DNA of 62,133 nucleotides. Origin: CAVVTR01 sp963751245. GTDB lineage: Bacteria; Acidobacteriota; Thermoanaerobaculia; Thermoanaerobaculales; Thermoanaerobaculaceae. The stretch is from positions 1 to 62,133 of the forward strand of contig CAVVTR010000017.1 in NCBI GenBank assembly GCA_963751245.1. Reading direction: 5' to 3'. Both the position numbers and the translations under genes were made by a program. Below are positions 8,226 through 16,457 of the stretch, one piece after another (position 1 is the first letter of the stretch; each line of letters begins with the position of its first letter). The notes beneath the pieces are model-generated. The model did not search any database, was not told the origin of the DNA, and saw only the letters and a list, made by a program, of their open reading frames with translations.

Positions 8226-11200
8226 ATGAGGCGGACGTGGCTCGCGGCGCTCGTGCTCCTGTGCGCACCGCTCCTGGTCTCGGCGCAGGCCGTCAGGGGC
8301 TACTACCGGTTCCCCACCATCCACGGCGACACCGTGGTGTTCACCGCCGAGGGCGACCTCTGGACGGTTCCCGCCGAGGGCGGCGTCGCCCGGCGGCTGA
8401 CCTCGCACCCCGGCGAGGAGTCCCACGCGGCCATCTCCCCCGACGGCAAGACCGTGGCGTTCTCGGCCCAGTACGAGGGTCCCACGGAGGTCTACACCAT
8501 GCCGCTGGCCGGTGGCCTGCCCACCCGGCAGACCTGGGAGGGCGAGCAGGCCGAGGTCGTGGGCTGGACGCCCGGCGGCAAGGTGCTCTACGCCACCCGG
8601 CACCACTCGACGCTGCCCGACGTGCAGCTCGTCGAGGTGGACCCCTCCACCCGCGCCACCACGGTGCTACCGCTGAGCCAGGCCTCCGACGGGTGCTACG
8701 AGAAGGGGACGCTCTTCTTCACCCGGCTGCCGTTCCAGGGCAGCCACACCAAGCGCTACCAGGGCGGCACCGCCCAGCGGCTGTGGCGCTGGGACGGCAA
8801 GGGCGAGGCGAAGCTCCTCACCGGCGACTTCCCCGGCACCAGCAAGACGCCGATGTGGTGGCAGGGACGGATCTACTTCGCCAGCGACCGCGACGGCACC
8901 ATGAACCTTTGGTCGATGAACCCCGACGGCAGCGACCTCCGCCAGCTCACCCGCCACACGGGGTGGGACCTGGCGTCGCCCGCGCTCTCGGAGGGCCGCA
9001 TCGTCTACCAGCTCGGCGCCGACATCCACCTCTACGACATCGCCACCGGCCGCGACGCGACGGTCCCCGTCACCCTGGTCTCCGACCTCGACCAGATGCG
9101 CGAGCACTGGATCGCCAAGCCCTGGGACTACCTCACGTCGGCGCACCTGTCCCCCGACGGCGACCGCGTGGCGCTCACCGCCCGCGGCCAGGTGTTCGTG
9201 GCGCCGGTCAAGCAGGGCCGCCTGGTGGAGGCGACGCGCCACCAGGGGGTGCGCTACCGGCAGGCCCGCTTCATGCCCGACGGGAAGTCGCTGGCGGCGC
9301 TGTCCGACGAGTCCGGCGAGGTGGAGTGGTGGCGGCTGCCCGCCAACGGGGTGGGCGCGCCGGAGCAGATCACGAGGGGCGGCTCGGTGCTGCGCTTCGA
9401 CGGCGTCCCGTCCCCGGACGGCGCCTGGATCGCGTTCACCGACAAGAACCTCTCGCTGTGGCTCGCCGACGCGAAGAGCGGTGCCACCACCAAGGTCGCC
9501 ACCGCCCCGGACGAGGGGATCGGCGACCTGGCGTGGTCGCCGGACAGCCGCTGGCTCGCCTACGTGATCCCCGCGGCCAACACCTTCGGGCAGATCGTGC
9601 TCTACGACGTGGCGGGCCACGAGTCCGTGGCGCTCACCAGCGACCGCACGGACAGCTCGAGCCCGGCGTGGAGCCCCGACGGGAAGTGGATCTACTTCCT
9701 GTCCGACCGCAACCTCGCCACCGTGGTGCCCAGCCCCTGGGGCGTGGGGCAGCCCGAGCCGTACATCGCCCACCCCACGAAGCTCTACGCGGTGGCGCTG
9801 GCCACGGGCGAACGCTTCCCGTTCCGCCCCGACGACGAGCTCGAGGCGAAGCCCGCCGCGGAGAAGCGGCGCGGCAACGGCCGCGGCAAGGACGAGGCCG
9901 GGGAGAAGAAGGCGGCCGTGACGGTGAGCCTGGATCGCGCGGGCCTCGAGACCCGCGTCTACGAGGTGCCGGCGCCGGCGGGGAACTACACGTCCCTGGC
10001 GACCAACGGCAAGCGGCTGTTCTGGCTCGCCCGCACCCCCGGCGGCCGCCGCGGCGGCACGCTCACCGTCCTCGACGTCACCAACGAGGACCCCAAGCCG
10101 AAGACGCTGGCCGAGGGCGTGCACGACTACGAGCTCTCCGCCGACGGCGCCAAGGTGCTCGTCCGCACGGAGAGCGCCCTCGCGGTCGTCGACGCCGGCG
10201 CCAAGGGCAAGGCGGACGTGGAGGAGGGGAAGGTCGACCTGTCGGGGTGGAAGCTCTCGGTGATCCCGCGGGAGGAGTGGCGGCAGATGTTCACCGAGGC
10301 CTGGCGCCTGGAGCGTGACTACTTCTACGACCGCGGCATGAACGGGGTGGACTGGCCGGCCATGCGCACCAAGTACGCGCCACTGGTCGACCGCGTCACC
10401 GACCGCGAGGAGCTCTCCGACATCCTCGCCCAGATGGTCAGCGAGCTCTCCGCCCTGCACATCTTCGTGCGTGGCGGCGACGTGCGCGAGGGGGTCGACC
10501 GGATCGAGCCCGCCTCGCTGGGCGCCGTGCTGCAACGGGACGAGGCCGCCGGGGGCTGGAAGGTGGCGCACGTCTACCGCGCCGACCCCGACTACCCCGA
10601 CGAGCTCTCGCCCCTCGCCCGGCCGGGCGTGGGCGTCGCCGACGGCGACGTCATCCGCATGATCAACGGCGTCGACACCCTGTCCGTCCCCGATCCGGCC
10701 GAGCTGCTGCGCGGCCAGGCGGGACGCCAGGTGCTGCTCCGCGTGGCCTCGGGCACGGACGTCCGCGACGTCGTCGTCGAGCCCATCACCCAGCGCGCCG
10801 CCGACGACCTGCGCTACACCGAGTGGGAGCTGACCCGGCGGGAGCGGGTGGAGAAGGAGAGCCACGGAACCATCGGCTACGTCCACCTGCGCGCCATGAC
10901 CGGCCGCAACTACGCCGAGTGGGCGCGGGCGTTCTACCCGGTGTTCGATCGCGCCGGGCTCATCGTCGACGTGCGCCACAACCGCGGCGGCAACATCGAC
11001 TCGTGGATCCTCGAGAAGCTCATGCGGCGCGCGTGGTTCTACTGGCAGCCGCGGCTGGGACAGCCCTCGTGGAACATGCAGTACGCGTTCCGCGGCCACG
11101 TCGTCGTCCTCGTGGACGAGCGCACCGCCTCCGACGGCGAGGCGTTCGCCGAGGGGTTCCGGCGCCTGGGCCTCGGCAAGGTCATCGGCCGGCGCACCTG

Positions 11201-11486
11201 GGGCGGCGAGATCTGGCTGTCGAGCAGCAACGTGCTGGTGGACAAGGGCATCGCCACCGCGGCGGAGACCGGCGTGTACGGCCCCCAGGGCGACTGGCTC
11301 ATCGAGGGGTGGGGGGTCGAGCCCGACATCGTCGTGGACAACCCGCCGCACGCCACCTACGAGGGCGGCGACGCCCAGCTGGAGGCGGCCGTCGCCTACC
11401 TCGAGAAGCAGATCGCCGAGCACCCCACGCCGGTGCCGCCGGTCCCGGCGTACCCGTCGCGGGCGAAGCGGTCCCCGCAGAAGTAG
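8226..11486 (+). CDS. Secreted tricorn-type S41 protease
   Basis: 1,086 residues, close to archaeal tricorn protease (about 1,070). A signal peptide (about 1-21, LLVSAQA) leads into a TolB/WD-like beta-propeller region with repeated SPDG motifs (for example IYFASDRDGTMNLWSMN), a second propeller, a PDZ-like domain (about 755-830) and a C-terminal S41 peptidase domain. The likely catalytic residues are H745 (SALHIF) and S969-D970 (RTASDGEAF), almost the numbering of tricorn. The substrate groove NRGGNIDSW precedes the nucleophile. Because it is exported it probably degrades periplasmic or external peptides rather than proteasome products. GAGGAGG precedes the ATG. It is divergent from the PIG-L operon across a 247-base gap in which I see only a weak promoter (TAGACT at 8106). 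Confidence 0.9.
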   Translation: MRRTWLAALVLLCAPLLVSAQAVRGYYRFPTIHGDTVVFTAEGDLWTVPAEGGVARRLTSHPGEESHAAISPDGKTVAFSAQYEGPTEVYTMPLAGGLPTRQTWEGEQAEVVGWTPGGKVLYATRHHSTLPDVQLVEVDPSTRATTVLPLSQASDGCYEKGTLFFTRLPFQGSHTKRYQGGTAQRLWRWDGKGEAKLLTGDFPGTSKTPMWWQGRIYFASDRDGTMNLWSMNPDGSDLRQLTRHTGWDLASPALSEGRIVYQLGADIHLYDIATGRDATVPVTLVSDLDQMREHWIAKPWDYLTSAHLSPDGDRVALTARGQVFVAPVKQGRLVEATRHQGVRYRQARFMPDGKSLAALSDESGEVEWWRLPANGVGAPEQITRGGSVLRFDGVPSPDGAWIAFTDKNLSLWLADAKSGATTKVATAPDEGIGDLAWSPDSRWLAYVIPAANTFGQIVLYDVAGHESVALTSDRTDSSSPAWSPDGKWIYFLSDRNLATVVPSPWGVGQPEPYIAHPTKLYAVALATGERFPFRPDDELEAKPAAEKRRGNGRGKDEAGEKKAAVTVSLDRAGLETRVYEVPAPAGNYTSLATNGKRLFWLARTPGGRRGGTLTVLDVTNEDPKPKTLAEGVHDYELSADGAKVLVRTESALAVVDAGAKGKADVEEGKVDLSGWKLSVIPREEWRQMFTEAWRLERDYFYDRGMNGVDWPAMRTKYAPLVDRVTDREELSDILAQMVSELSALHIFVRGGDVREGVDRIEPASLGAVLQRDEAAGGWKVAHVYRADPDYPDELSPLARPGVGVADGDVIRMINGVDTLSVPDPAELLRGQAGRQVLLRVASGTDVRDVVVEPITQRAADDLRYTEWELTRRERVEKESHGTIGYVHLRAMTGRNYAEWARAFYPVFDRAGLIVDVRHNRGGNIDSWILEKLMRRAWFYWQPRLGQPSWNMQYAFRGHVVVLVDERTASDGEAFAEGFRRLGLGKVIGRRTWGGEIWLSSSNVLVDKGIATAAETGVYGPQGDWLIEGWGVEPDIVVDNPPHATYEGGDAQLEAAVAYLEKQIAEHPTPVPPVPAYPSRAKRSPQK

Positions 11487-11500
11487 TCCGAGACGACCGG

Positions 11501-11535
11501 GGCGGGCGCGCCGGTGCGATCCCGGCGCCCCCGCC
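11501..11535. terminator. Hairpin between convergent genes
   Basis: A 14-base arm GGCGGGCGCGCCGG (11501-11514) pairs with 11522-11535 with one mismatch across a 7-base loop. It fills the space between the stop of the tricorn-type gene and the stop of the lyase gene, so it could end transcription from both sides. No T-tract follows on either strand. Confidence 0.5.
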
Positions 11536-12399
11536 TCAGGAGGCGGCGATGGCCTCCAGGAGGCCCACGATGTGGCGGGCGCGGTGGAGGTGGAACGGCT
11601 CCAGCAGCAGCCCGTCCACCGAGGCGGCGCCGCCGCCTGCGGCCTCGTGGCTGGCCAGCACACGGCGGGCCCACGCCACCTCCTCCTCGTCGGGGGCGAA
11701 GATGCGGTTGGCCGTCTCCAGCCGCTCCGGGTAGAGCACCGTCTTGCCGTCGAACCCGAGGTCCCGCGCCTGCTCGCAGGCCGCGACGAAGCCTTCGGCG
11801 TCGGCGCGGTCGGTGTGCACGCCGTCGATGATCGTGAGCCCCTGGGCCCGCGCGGTGAGCAGGCACAGCCCGAAGCTGGCGAGCAGCGGTGCGCGGTCGC
11901 GCGTCGTGCGGGCGTGGAGCGCCCGGGTGAGGTCCGACGTCCCCATGACCAGGCAGGTCACGCGCTGGCTGGCGGTGGCCAGCGCCTCGGAGAGGAGCAC
12001 GCCCCGCGGCGTCTCCATCATCAGCCACACCTCCAGTGCCGGCGGCGCCCCCAGCGTGGCGAGCACCCCCTCGGCGTGGCGCACCTCCTCCACCCGCTCG
12101 ACCTTGGGCAGGACGATGCCGCAGGCGCCGCACGCCCCCACCGCGGCGATGTCGTCGTGTCCCCACGGCGAGGTCATGGAGTTGACGCGGATCACCACCT
12201 CCTGGCGGGCGCCGAAGCGCCCCGCTCGGGCCGCCGCGCACACCTGCTCCCGGGCGGCGGCCTTGCCCGGAGGGGCGACGCCGTCCTCCAGGTCCAGGAA
12301 CACGACGTCGGCGGGAAGGGATGCAGCCTGCTCCATCGCGGCCTGGTCGTCGCCGCGGACGTAGAGGACGGTACGGCGGGGGTGGTGGCAACGCAGCAC
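11536..12399 (-). CDS. HpcH/HpaI aldolase, citrate lyase beta-like (CitE-type CoA ester lyase)
   Basis: 287 residues with the TIM-barrel CitE pattern: RTVLYVRGDD at the N-terminus, VVFLDLEDGVAP (metal-binding Glu/Asp), VIRVNSM, IVLPKVERVEEV, ALEVWLMMETPRGVL, a TSDLTRAL turn and the C-terminal DGKTVLYPERLETANRIF. CitE-like proteins outside citrate lyase operons act on malyl-, citramalyl- or related CoA esters. No citD or citF is nearby, so a stand-alone CoA-ester lyase or thioesterase is more likely than a citrate lyase subunit. The GTG at 12399 is preferred because GAGGAGGTG lies just upstream and the family begins there. Upstream ATGs would add a low-complexity leader. It is divergent from yceH. 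Confidence 0.82.
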   Translation of the reverse strand: MLRCHHPRRTVLYVRGDDQAAMEQAASLPADVVFLDLEDGVAPPGKAAAREQVCAAARAGRFGARQEVVIRVNSMTSPWGHDDIAAVGACGACGIVLPKVERVEEVRHAEGVLATLGAPPALEVWLMMETPRGVLLSEALATASQRVTCLVMGTSDLTRALHARTTRDRAPLLASFGLCLLTARAQGLTIIDGVHTDRADAEGFVAACEQARDLGFDGKTVLYPERLETANRIFAPDEEEVAWARRVLASHEAAGGGAASVDGLLLEPFHLHRARHIVGLLEAIAAS

Positions 12400-12490
12400 G
12401 GGCACCTCCTCGGTCGGCACCACGATTCTGCCACGGCCGTGGCAGAATGCACACGCGGCCGCGACGCCGGCCGCGCCCGGAGGTGATGCG

Positions 12491-13129
12491 ATGCGTCCTC
12501 CCCGCGAGCTCGACCCCGTGGAGATCCGCGTGCTGGGCAGCCTGCTCGAGAAGCAGCAGGCCACGCCCGAGTACTACCCGCTGACGGTCAACGCGCTGCT
12601 GGCGGCGTGCAACCAGAAGTCCAACCGCGAGCCCGTCATGAGCCTCACCGAGGGGGACGTCCGCGCGGCGCTGAACCGGCTGCGCGACGACGTGCTGGTG
12701 TGGTCGTCGTCGGGCGCGAGGGTGGAGCGCTGGGAGCACAACCTCGACCGCCGGCTGGAGCTCGACGCCGGGTCCCGGGCCGTGCTCACGGTGCTCATGC
12801 TGCGCGGGCCGCAGACGACGGGGGAGCTGCGCAGCCGGACCGAGCGGCTGCACCCGTTCGACACGCCCCGGGAGGTGGAGGAGGTGCTGCGCCGCCTCGC
12901 CGCCGGCCCCGAGGCGCTGGTGGCCGAGCTCGGCCGCCGGCCGGGGCAGAAGGAGAGCCGGTGGGCCCACCTCCTCGCCGGAACGCTGCACGAACCGGTG
13001 GCGGAGGAGCGGCCGCGGACCGCGGCGGCGGGCGGGCTCGGCGAGCGCGTGGCGCAGCTCGAGGCCGAGGTGGCGGCGCTGGCCGAGGCGCTGGAGGCGC
13101 TGCGCGCCCACCTCGACGACGGCCGCTGA
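12491..13129 (+). CDS. yceH: YceH family (DUF480) protein
   Basis: 212 residues. The opening LDPVEIRVLGSLLEKQQATPEYYPLTVNALLAACNQKSNR is the DUF480/YceH signature, followed by the LTEGDVRAAL helix and the second winged-helix unit (VLTVLMLRGPQTTGELRSRTERLHPFD). The C-terminal about 35 residues form a coiled coil (LEAEVAALAEALEALRAH), as is usual. The tandem winged-helix fold suggests nucleic-acid binding but the role is not established. GGAGGTG lies 6 bases before the ATG. It is divergent from the CitE-like gene with about 90 bases between starts. Confidence 0.93.
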   Translation: MRPPRELDPVEIRVLGSLLEKQQATPEYYPLTVNALLAACNQKSNREPVMSLTEGDVRAALNRLRDDVLVWSSSGARVERWEHNLDRRLELDAGSRAVLTVLMLRGPQTTGELRSRTERLHPFDTPREVEEVLRRLAAGPEALVAELGRRPGQKESRWAHLLAGTLHEPVAEERPRTAAAGGLGERVAQLEAEVAALAEALEALRAHLDDGR

Positions 13130-13216
13130 CGCCGGTCGGCGCGGAATGCCGGGGCGCGGCGCGGCGATTTCCGGGGCGGAGGGCCGGGCCGGCCGCCCGG
13201 TCACGGGGGGAAGACG

Positions 13217-13429
13217 ATGAAGACGAGGACGTTTCGCGTGCCCAACATCATGTGCGACCACTGCGTCATGGCGATCCGCAACGAGGTCGGGTCCATCCCC
13301 GGGGTCGGCGCCGTGAGCGCCGACAAGGACTCCAAGAAGGTCACCGTGGAGTGGGAGGAGCCGCCGGCGAGCTGGGACGCCATCCGCGCCAAGCTGACCG
13401 GCATGGACTACCCGCCCGAGGGCGCCTGA
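13217..13429 (+). CDS. Heavy-metal-associated (HMA) domain protein, copper chaperone-like
   Basis: 70 residues forming a single ferredoxin-like HMA domain. The metal site is MCDHC (C13, C16) on the first loop, with GSIPGVGAVSADKDSKKVTVEW giving the beta-alpha-beta continuation and a Tyr near the loop opposite (DYPP). No signal peptide is present, so a cytosolic CopZ-type carrier of Cu(I) is likely. The metal ATPase 4 kb downstream lacks its own HMA domain, and this protein could supply that function (inference). GGGGGAAG precedes the ATG. Confidence 0.88.
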   Translation: MKTRTFRVPNIMCDHCVMAIRNEVGSIPGVGAVSADKDSKKVTVEWEEPPASWDAIRAKLTGMDYPPEGA

Positions 13430-13490
13430 GCCCCGACGCCGACGATCATCGGGCGGGCGCCGCAGGCGCGGGGACGGCGAGTGCGCACCA

Positions 13491-13879
13491 GAGCGGGAAG
13501 CGGGATGATGCAGGCACGGTCGTGGTACTGGAGAGCCCCTGCAGGCTAGACGGGTGTACGGTGCCTGCCGCTGACGAGTTGTTGTCCACCACGATGCCAG
13601 CGGCCCGGAGGATGAGCGGCTGAGAGTCCTGCAGGCCGTGGCCGCCCGGTCCAAATCGTCACCAGTGGCACCGAGCCAAGGCTCTGCCACATGCGTTCTG
13701 GCTGAACCAGTGAGCGCCAAGCTCCGGGCGGCCGGGGCGTTTGCGACGGCGAGCTGCAGGAGCGGTCTATCGGGACCGCGGAAAGCGCGTACACACCGCC
13801 AAGCATGGCTCGTACACCCTCCAAGCCTGCAGGCCTCTCCAGTACCACGAAGAGACCCTCATCATCCCGCTTCCCGCTC
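13491..13879. repeat. About 70-base imperfect inverted repeats flanking a 250-base core
   Basis: The left arm (13491-13560) and the right arm (13811-13879, opposite strand) match at roughly four of five positions. The first 20 bases, GAGCGGGAAGCGGGATGATG, are identical and a second identical block is CGTGGTACTGGAGAG. Both arms translate outward-in to similar peptides beginning SGKRDD and containing VVLE. The roughly 250 bases between them hold no convincing gene and have lower GC than the neighbours. The layout resembles a degraded mobile element or MITE with long terminal inverted repeats. I see no clear target-site duplication. Outside the arms 13430-13490 shows nothing recognisable. Confidence 0.65.
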
Positions 13880-13894
13880 CGGTTCGCAGTCACA

Positions 13895-14035
13895 GTGCCC
13901 GTGGCGCCGTCGCCAAGCCCTGCACCACGTCCGCCGGCACGTCGTGCTCTTTACGGCGACGATCTCCCGCCGCGGGAGGTGCGCCTCGCCCGCTGCGCGA
14001 CACGGGCGTGACGGTGGACACTGCTGCGTAACGCC
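13895..14035 (+). pseudogene. Possible remnant of a REP-associated (RAYT/TnpA) transposase N-terminus
   Basis: Just right of the inverted repeat one frame reads RRRQALHHV and the adjacent frame continues ARRALYGDDLPPRE before a stop. Joined by a frameshift these resemble the opening of RAYT-type Y1 transposases (ALHHV, then a short stretch ending in a DD turn). No HUH motif or catalytic Tyr can be found, so any element is dead. The match is short and the call is tentative. The remaining bases to 14164 contain only the ribosome binding site of ccoS. Confidence 0.3.
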
Positions 14036-14164
14036 GTCATAATCAAGCGGAGTCAACCCCGGCAACCCTCGGCGATCGCGTGTGCGGACGTTTCGACGCC
14101 GGCGGCGGGCCGGGGAGGCCGCGCGAGGCCGGACGCCGGCCGTTCGCGGGCCCGGGGGAGGTCC

Positions 14165-14386
14165 ATGACGCTGGTCTACGTGCTGATCTGGGGTGCGGTG
14201 ATCGCCTTCGGGCTCACCGCCGTGGGCGGCCTGGCGTGGGCGGTGCGGACGGGGCAGATGTCCGATTTCGCCGCTGGAGCCCGCAGCATCTTCGACGAGG
14301 ACGAGCCCGTCGGCGTGATGACCGACGGCTTCCCGGCCCCGCGCAAGGGACTCCGGGGCGCGGCGGAAGGGGAGGAGGGCGGATGA
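14165..14386 (+). CDS. ccoS: cbb3 oxidase assembly protein CcoS
   Basis: 73 residues with one N-terminal membrane helix (VYVLIWGAVIAFGLTAVGGLAWAV) followed by the CcoS/FixS pattern of RTGQ, an acidic FDEDEP segment and a polar tail. CcoS is needed for heme and copper insertion into cbb3 oxidase and sits in the inner membrane. The gene overlaps ccoN by the ATGA arrangement at 14383-14386, so it is translated with the oxidase. Having ccoS first, ahead of ccoN, differs from the common ccoGHIS order downstream of ccoNOQP. GGGGGAGG lies just before the ATG. Confidence 0.8.
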   Translation: MTLVYVLIWGAVIAFGLTAVGGLAWAVRTGQMSDFAAGARSIFDEDEPVGVMTDGFPAPRKGLRGAAEGEEGG

Positions 14387-15855
14387 GCGCGAGCGCCGTC
14401 CCGCCCGCCGGCCTGCCGGCCCCCGGCGAGCTCGCCCGCCGCGGCGCCATCGACGCCTCGGCCCGGGTGCCGGTCGGGATGTTCTTCGCCAGCGCCGTCT
14501 TCTGGCTGCTGGCGGGCACCGTGCTGGCCATGCTGGCCTCCATCAAGATGCACTCGCCGGGGTTTCTGGCCGGGTGGGACTTCCTCACCTTCGGCAGGGT
14601 GCGCCCGGCGCACCTCAACACCATGATCTACGGCTGGGCGTCCATGGCCGGGATCGGCGTGCTGCTGTGGCTCGAGGCCCGCCTGTGCCGCACCACGATC
14701 CCGCTGGTGGGCCTGCTGGTGGGCGTGTGCGCCCTGTGGAACGTCGCCGTCTTCGGGGGGACCCTGGAGATCCTCTCCGGCCACGGCACCTCCGTCGAGT
14801 GGCTGGAGTTCCCCTACTTCTGGTCGCTCTTCTTCGCGCTGTCCTTCGCCGCCGTCACCCTCGTCTCCCTGATCATGTTCTCGCGCCGGCGGGTGTCCCA
14901 CATCTACGTGTCCCAGTGGTACCTGTTCGGCGCCGTGCTCTGGTTTCCGTTCCTCTACGTGCTGGCCAACATGCTCATCAACGGCGACATCGCCCGCGGC
15001 GTGACCCAGGGCGCCACCAACTGGTGGTTCGCCCACAACGTCCTCGGGCTGTGGCTCACCCCCATCGGGCTGGCCGCCGTCTACTACCTGCTGCCCAAGG
15101 TGCTGGGCAAGCCCATCTACAGCTACCACCTGTCCATCCTGGGGTTCTGGACGCTGGCGCTGTTCTACAACTGGGCCGGCACCCACCACCTCATCGGCGG
15201 GCCGCTGCCGCTGTGGCTGGTCACCGTGGGGATCGTGGGCAGCGTCATGATGTTCATCCCCGTCACCACCGTGGCGCTGAACCATCACATGACCATGCGG
15301 GGCAGCTTCGCGCGCCTCAAGGAGAGCCCCACCCTGCGCTTCACCGTGCTGGGCGCCATGGCCTACACCCTGGTCAGCTTCCAGGGGTCGCTGACCGCAC
15401 TGCGCTCGGTGAACGAGGTCACCCACTTCACCCACTACACCATCGCCCACGCCCACCTCGGCGTGTACGCCTTCTTCTCCATGGTGATGTACGGCGCCAT
15501 CTACTACATCGCCCCGCGCCTGATGAACCGGGAGTGGGCCTCGGCGCGGCTCATGAAGGTCCACTTCTGGGCCGTGGCCGGCGGCATGGCGCTGTACTGG
15601 ACGCCGCTCACCTGGGGGGGCATCAGGCAGGGCATCATGATGAACAACGCCGACGTCGCCTTTTTGGACGTGGTCAAGGCGACCCTCCCGTACCTGTGGA
15701 CGCGGACCGGAGCGGGGGTGCTGCTCACCGTGGGTCACGTGGCGTTCGGCGTGCTCGTGTGGCACATGTTCCGCCGCCGGGGTGCCGAGCTGGTAGGCCC
15801 GACGCTGTTCACGACGCGGCGGTCGCCGGCGGGGGCGGAGGAGGCAGGCGCATGA
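14383..15855 (+). CDS. ccoN: cbb3-type cytochrome c oxidase subunit I
   Basis: 490-residue heme-copper oxidase catalytic subunit with about 12 membrane helices. It reduces O2 at the heme b3-CuB centre and pumps protons. Ligand histidines by position: H77 (RPAHLNTM) for low-spin heme b; H218 (WWFAHNVLG) and H268-H269 (GTHHLIGG) for CuB; and H356 and H358 in HYTIAHAHLG for the two hemes. The start at 14383 is set by the 4-base overlap with ccoS and gives a short cytoplasmic leader before the first helix. It is followed by ccoO with another ATGA overlap. High-affinity oxidases of this class serve low-oxygen respiration. Confidence 0.95.
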   Translation: MSASAVPPAGLPAPGELARRGAIDASARVPVGMFFASAVFWLLAGTVLAMLASIKMHSPGFLAGWDFLTFGRVRPAHLNTMIYGWASMAGIGVLLWLEARLCRTTIPLVGLLVGVCALWNVAVFGGTLEILSGHGTSVEWLEFPYFWSLFFALSFAAVTLVSLIMFSRRRVSHIYVSQWYLFGAVLWFPFLYVLANMLINGDIARGVTQGATNWWFAHNVLGLWLTPIGLAAVYYLLPKVLGKPIYSYHLSILGFWTLALFYNWAGTHHLIGGPLPLWLVTVGIVGSVMMFIPVTTVALNHHMTMRGSFARLKESPTLRFTVLGAMAYTLVSFQGSLTALRSVNEVTHFTHYTIAHAHLGVYAFFSMVMYGAIYYIAPRLMNREWASARLMKVHFWAVAGGMALYWTPLTWGGIRQGIMMNNADVAFLDVVKATLPYLWTRTGAGVLLTVGHVAFGVLVWHMFRRRGAELVGPTLFTTRRSPAGAEEAGA

Positions 15856-16457
15856 ACCGGGCCACCGTCCTCTACATCGGCGTGCTCCTCACCGTCGTCG
15901 CGTCCTTCGGCGGGCTCGTGTTCATGGCCAGCCTGCAGCTGCGCGGCCTCCAGCCGGTCACCGACGCCCAGGGCAACGCCATGCCGCAGGTCCCCGCCGG
16001 CGGCGTGCTCGGCGGGCGGGAGCTCTACGTCGGCCTGGGGTGCCTGTACTGCCACAGCCAGCAGGTGCGGCCGCCGGGGTTCGGCGCCGACATCCAGCGC
16101 GGCTGGGGGTCCCGGCGCACCGTGGCGCGGGACTACATCTTCGACGCACCGGTCCTGCTCGGGACCATGCGCACGGGGCCCGACCTCGCCAACATCGCCG
16201 TCCGCCAGCCCTCGGACAACTGGCACTACCTCCACCTCTACGACCCGCGGATCACCTCCCCCGGCTCGATCATGCCGCCGTTCGCGTTCCTGTTCGCGAA
16301 GCGCCCGGTGGAGGTGCAGCGACCCGAGGACGCGCTCACGTTCCCGCCGGCCCTGCAGGACCCGGCGACGGCGGTGGTGCCGACGCTGCAGGCCCGCATG
16401 CTGGTGAGCTACCTGAAGAGCCTGAACAGCTCGTACAAGGTCCCGGAGGTCCCATGA
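15852..16457 (+). CDS. ccoO: cbb3-type oxidase subunit II, monoheme cytochrome c
   Basis: 201 residues. An N-terminal membrane anchor (VLYIGVLLTVVASFGGLVFMA) is followed by the periplasmic c-type domain with GCLYCHSQQVRPPG (C64, C67, H68 bind heme). The typical RDYIFDAPVLLGTMRTGPDL stretch follows, then SIMPPFAFLF, whose Met is the sixth heme ligand. All are diagnostic of CcoO. It passes electrons from the c-type cytochrome subunit to CcoN. The start overlaps the ccoN stop (ATGA at 15852) and its own stop overlaps the next start in the same way. Confidence 0.95.
   Translation: MNRATVLYIGVLLTVVASFGGLVFMASLQLRGLQPVTDAQGNAMPQVPAGGVLGGRELYVGLGCLYCHSQQVRPPGFGADIQRGWGSRRTVARDYIFDAPVLLGTMRTGPDLANIAVRQPSDNWHYLHLYDPRITSPGSIMPPFAFLFAKRPVEVQRPEDALTFPPALQDPATAVVPTLQARMLVSYLKSLNSSYKVPEVP

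Noticed and set aside
6170..10318. Very long plus-strand open frame (over 1,300 codons) opposite the PIG-L gene and overlapping the tricorn-type gene
   Set aside because: It runs antisense to one well-supported gene and out of frame with another. Its protein is Arg/His/Gly-rich with no domain. Long shadow frames are expected at this GC content.
8667..11663. Long minus-strand open frame (about 1,000 codons) opposite the tricorn-type protease
   Set aside because: Low-complexity Val/Gly/Arg/His composition with no motif. The plus strand carries clear tricorn motifs.
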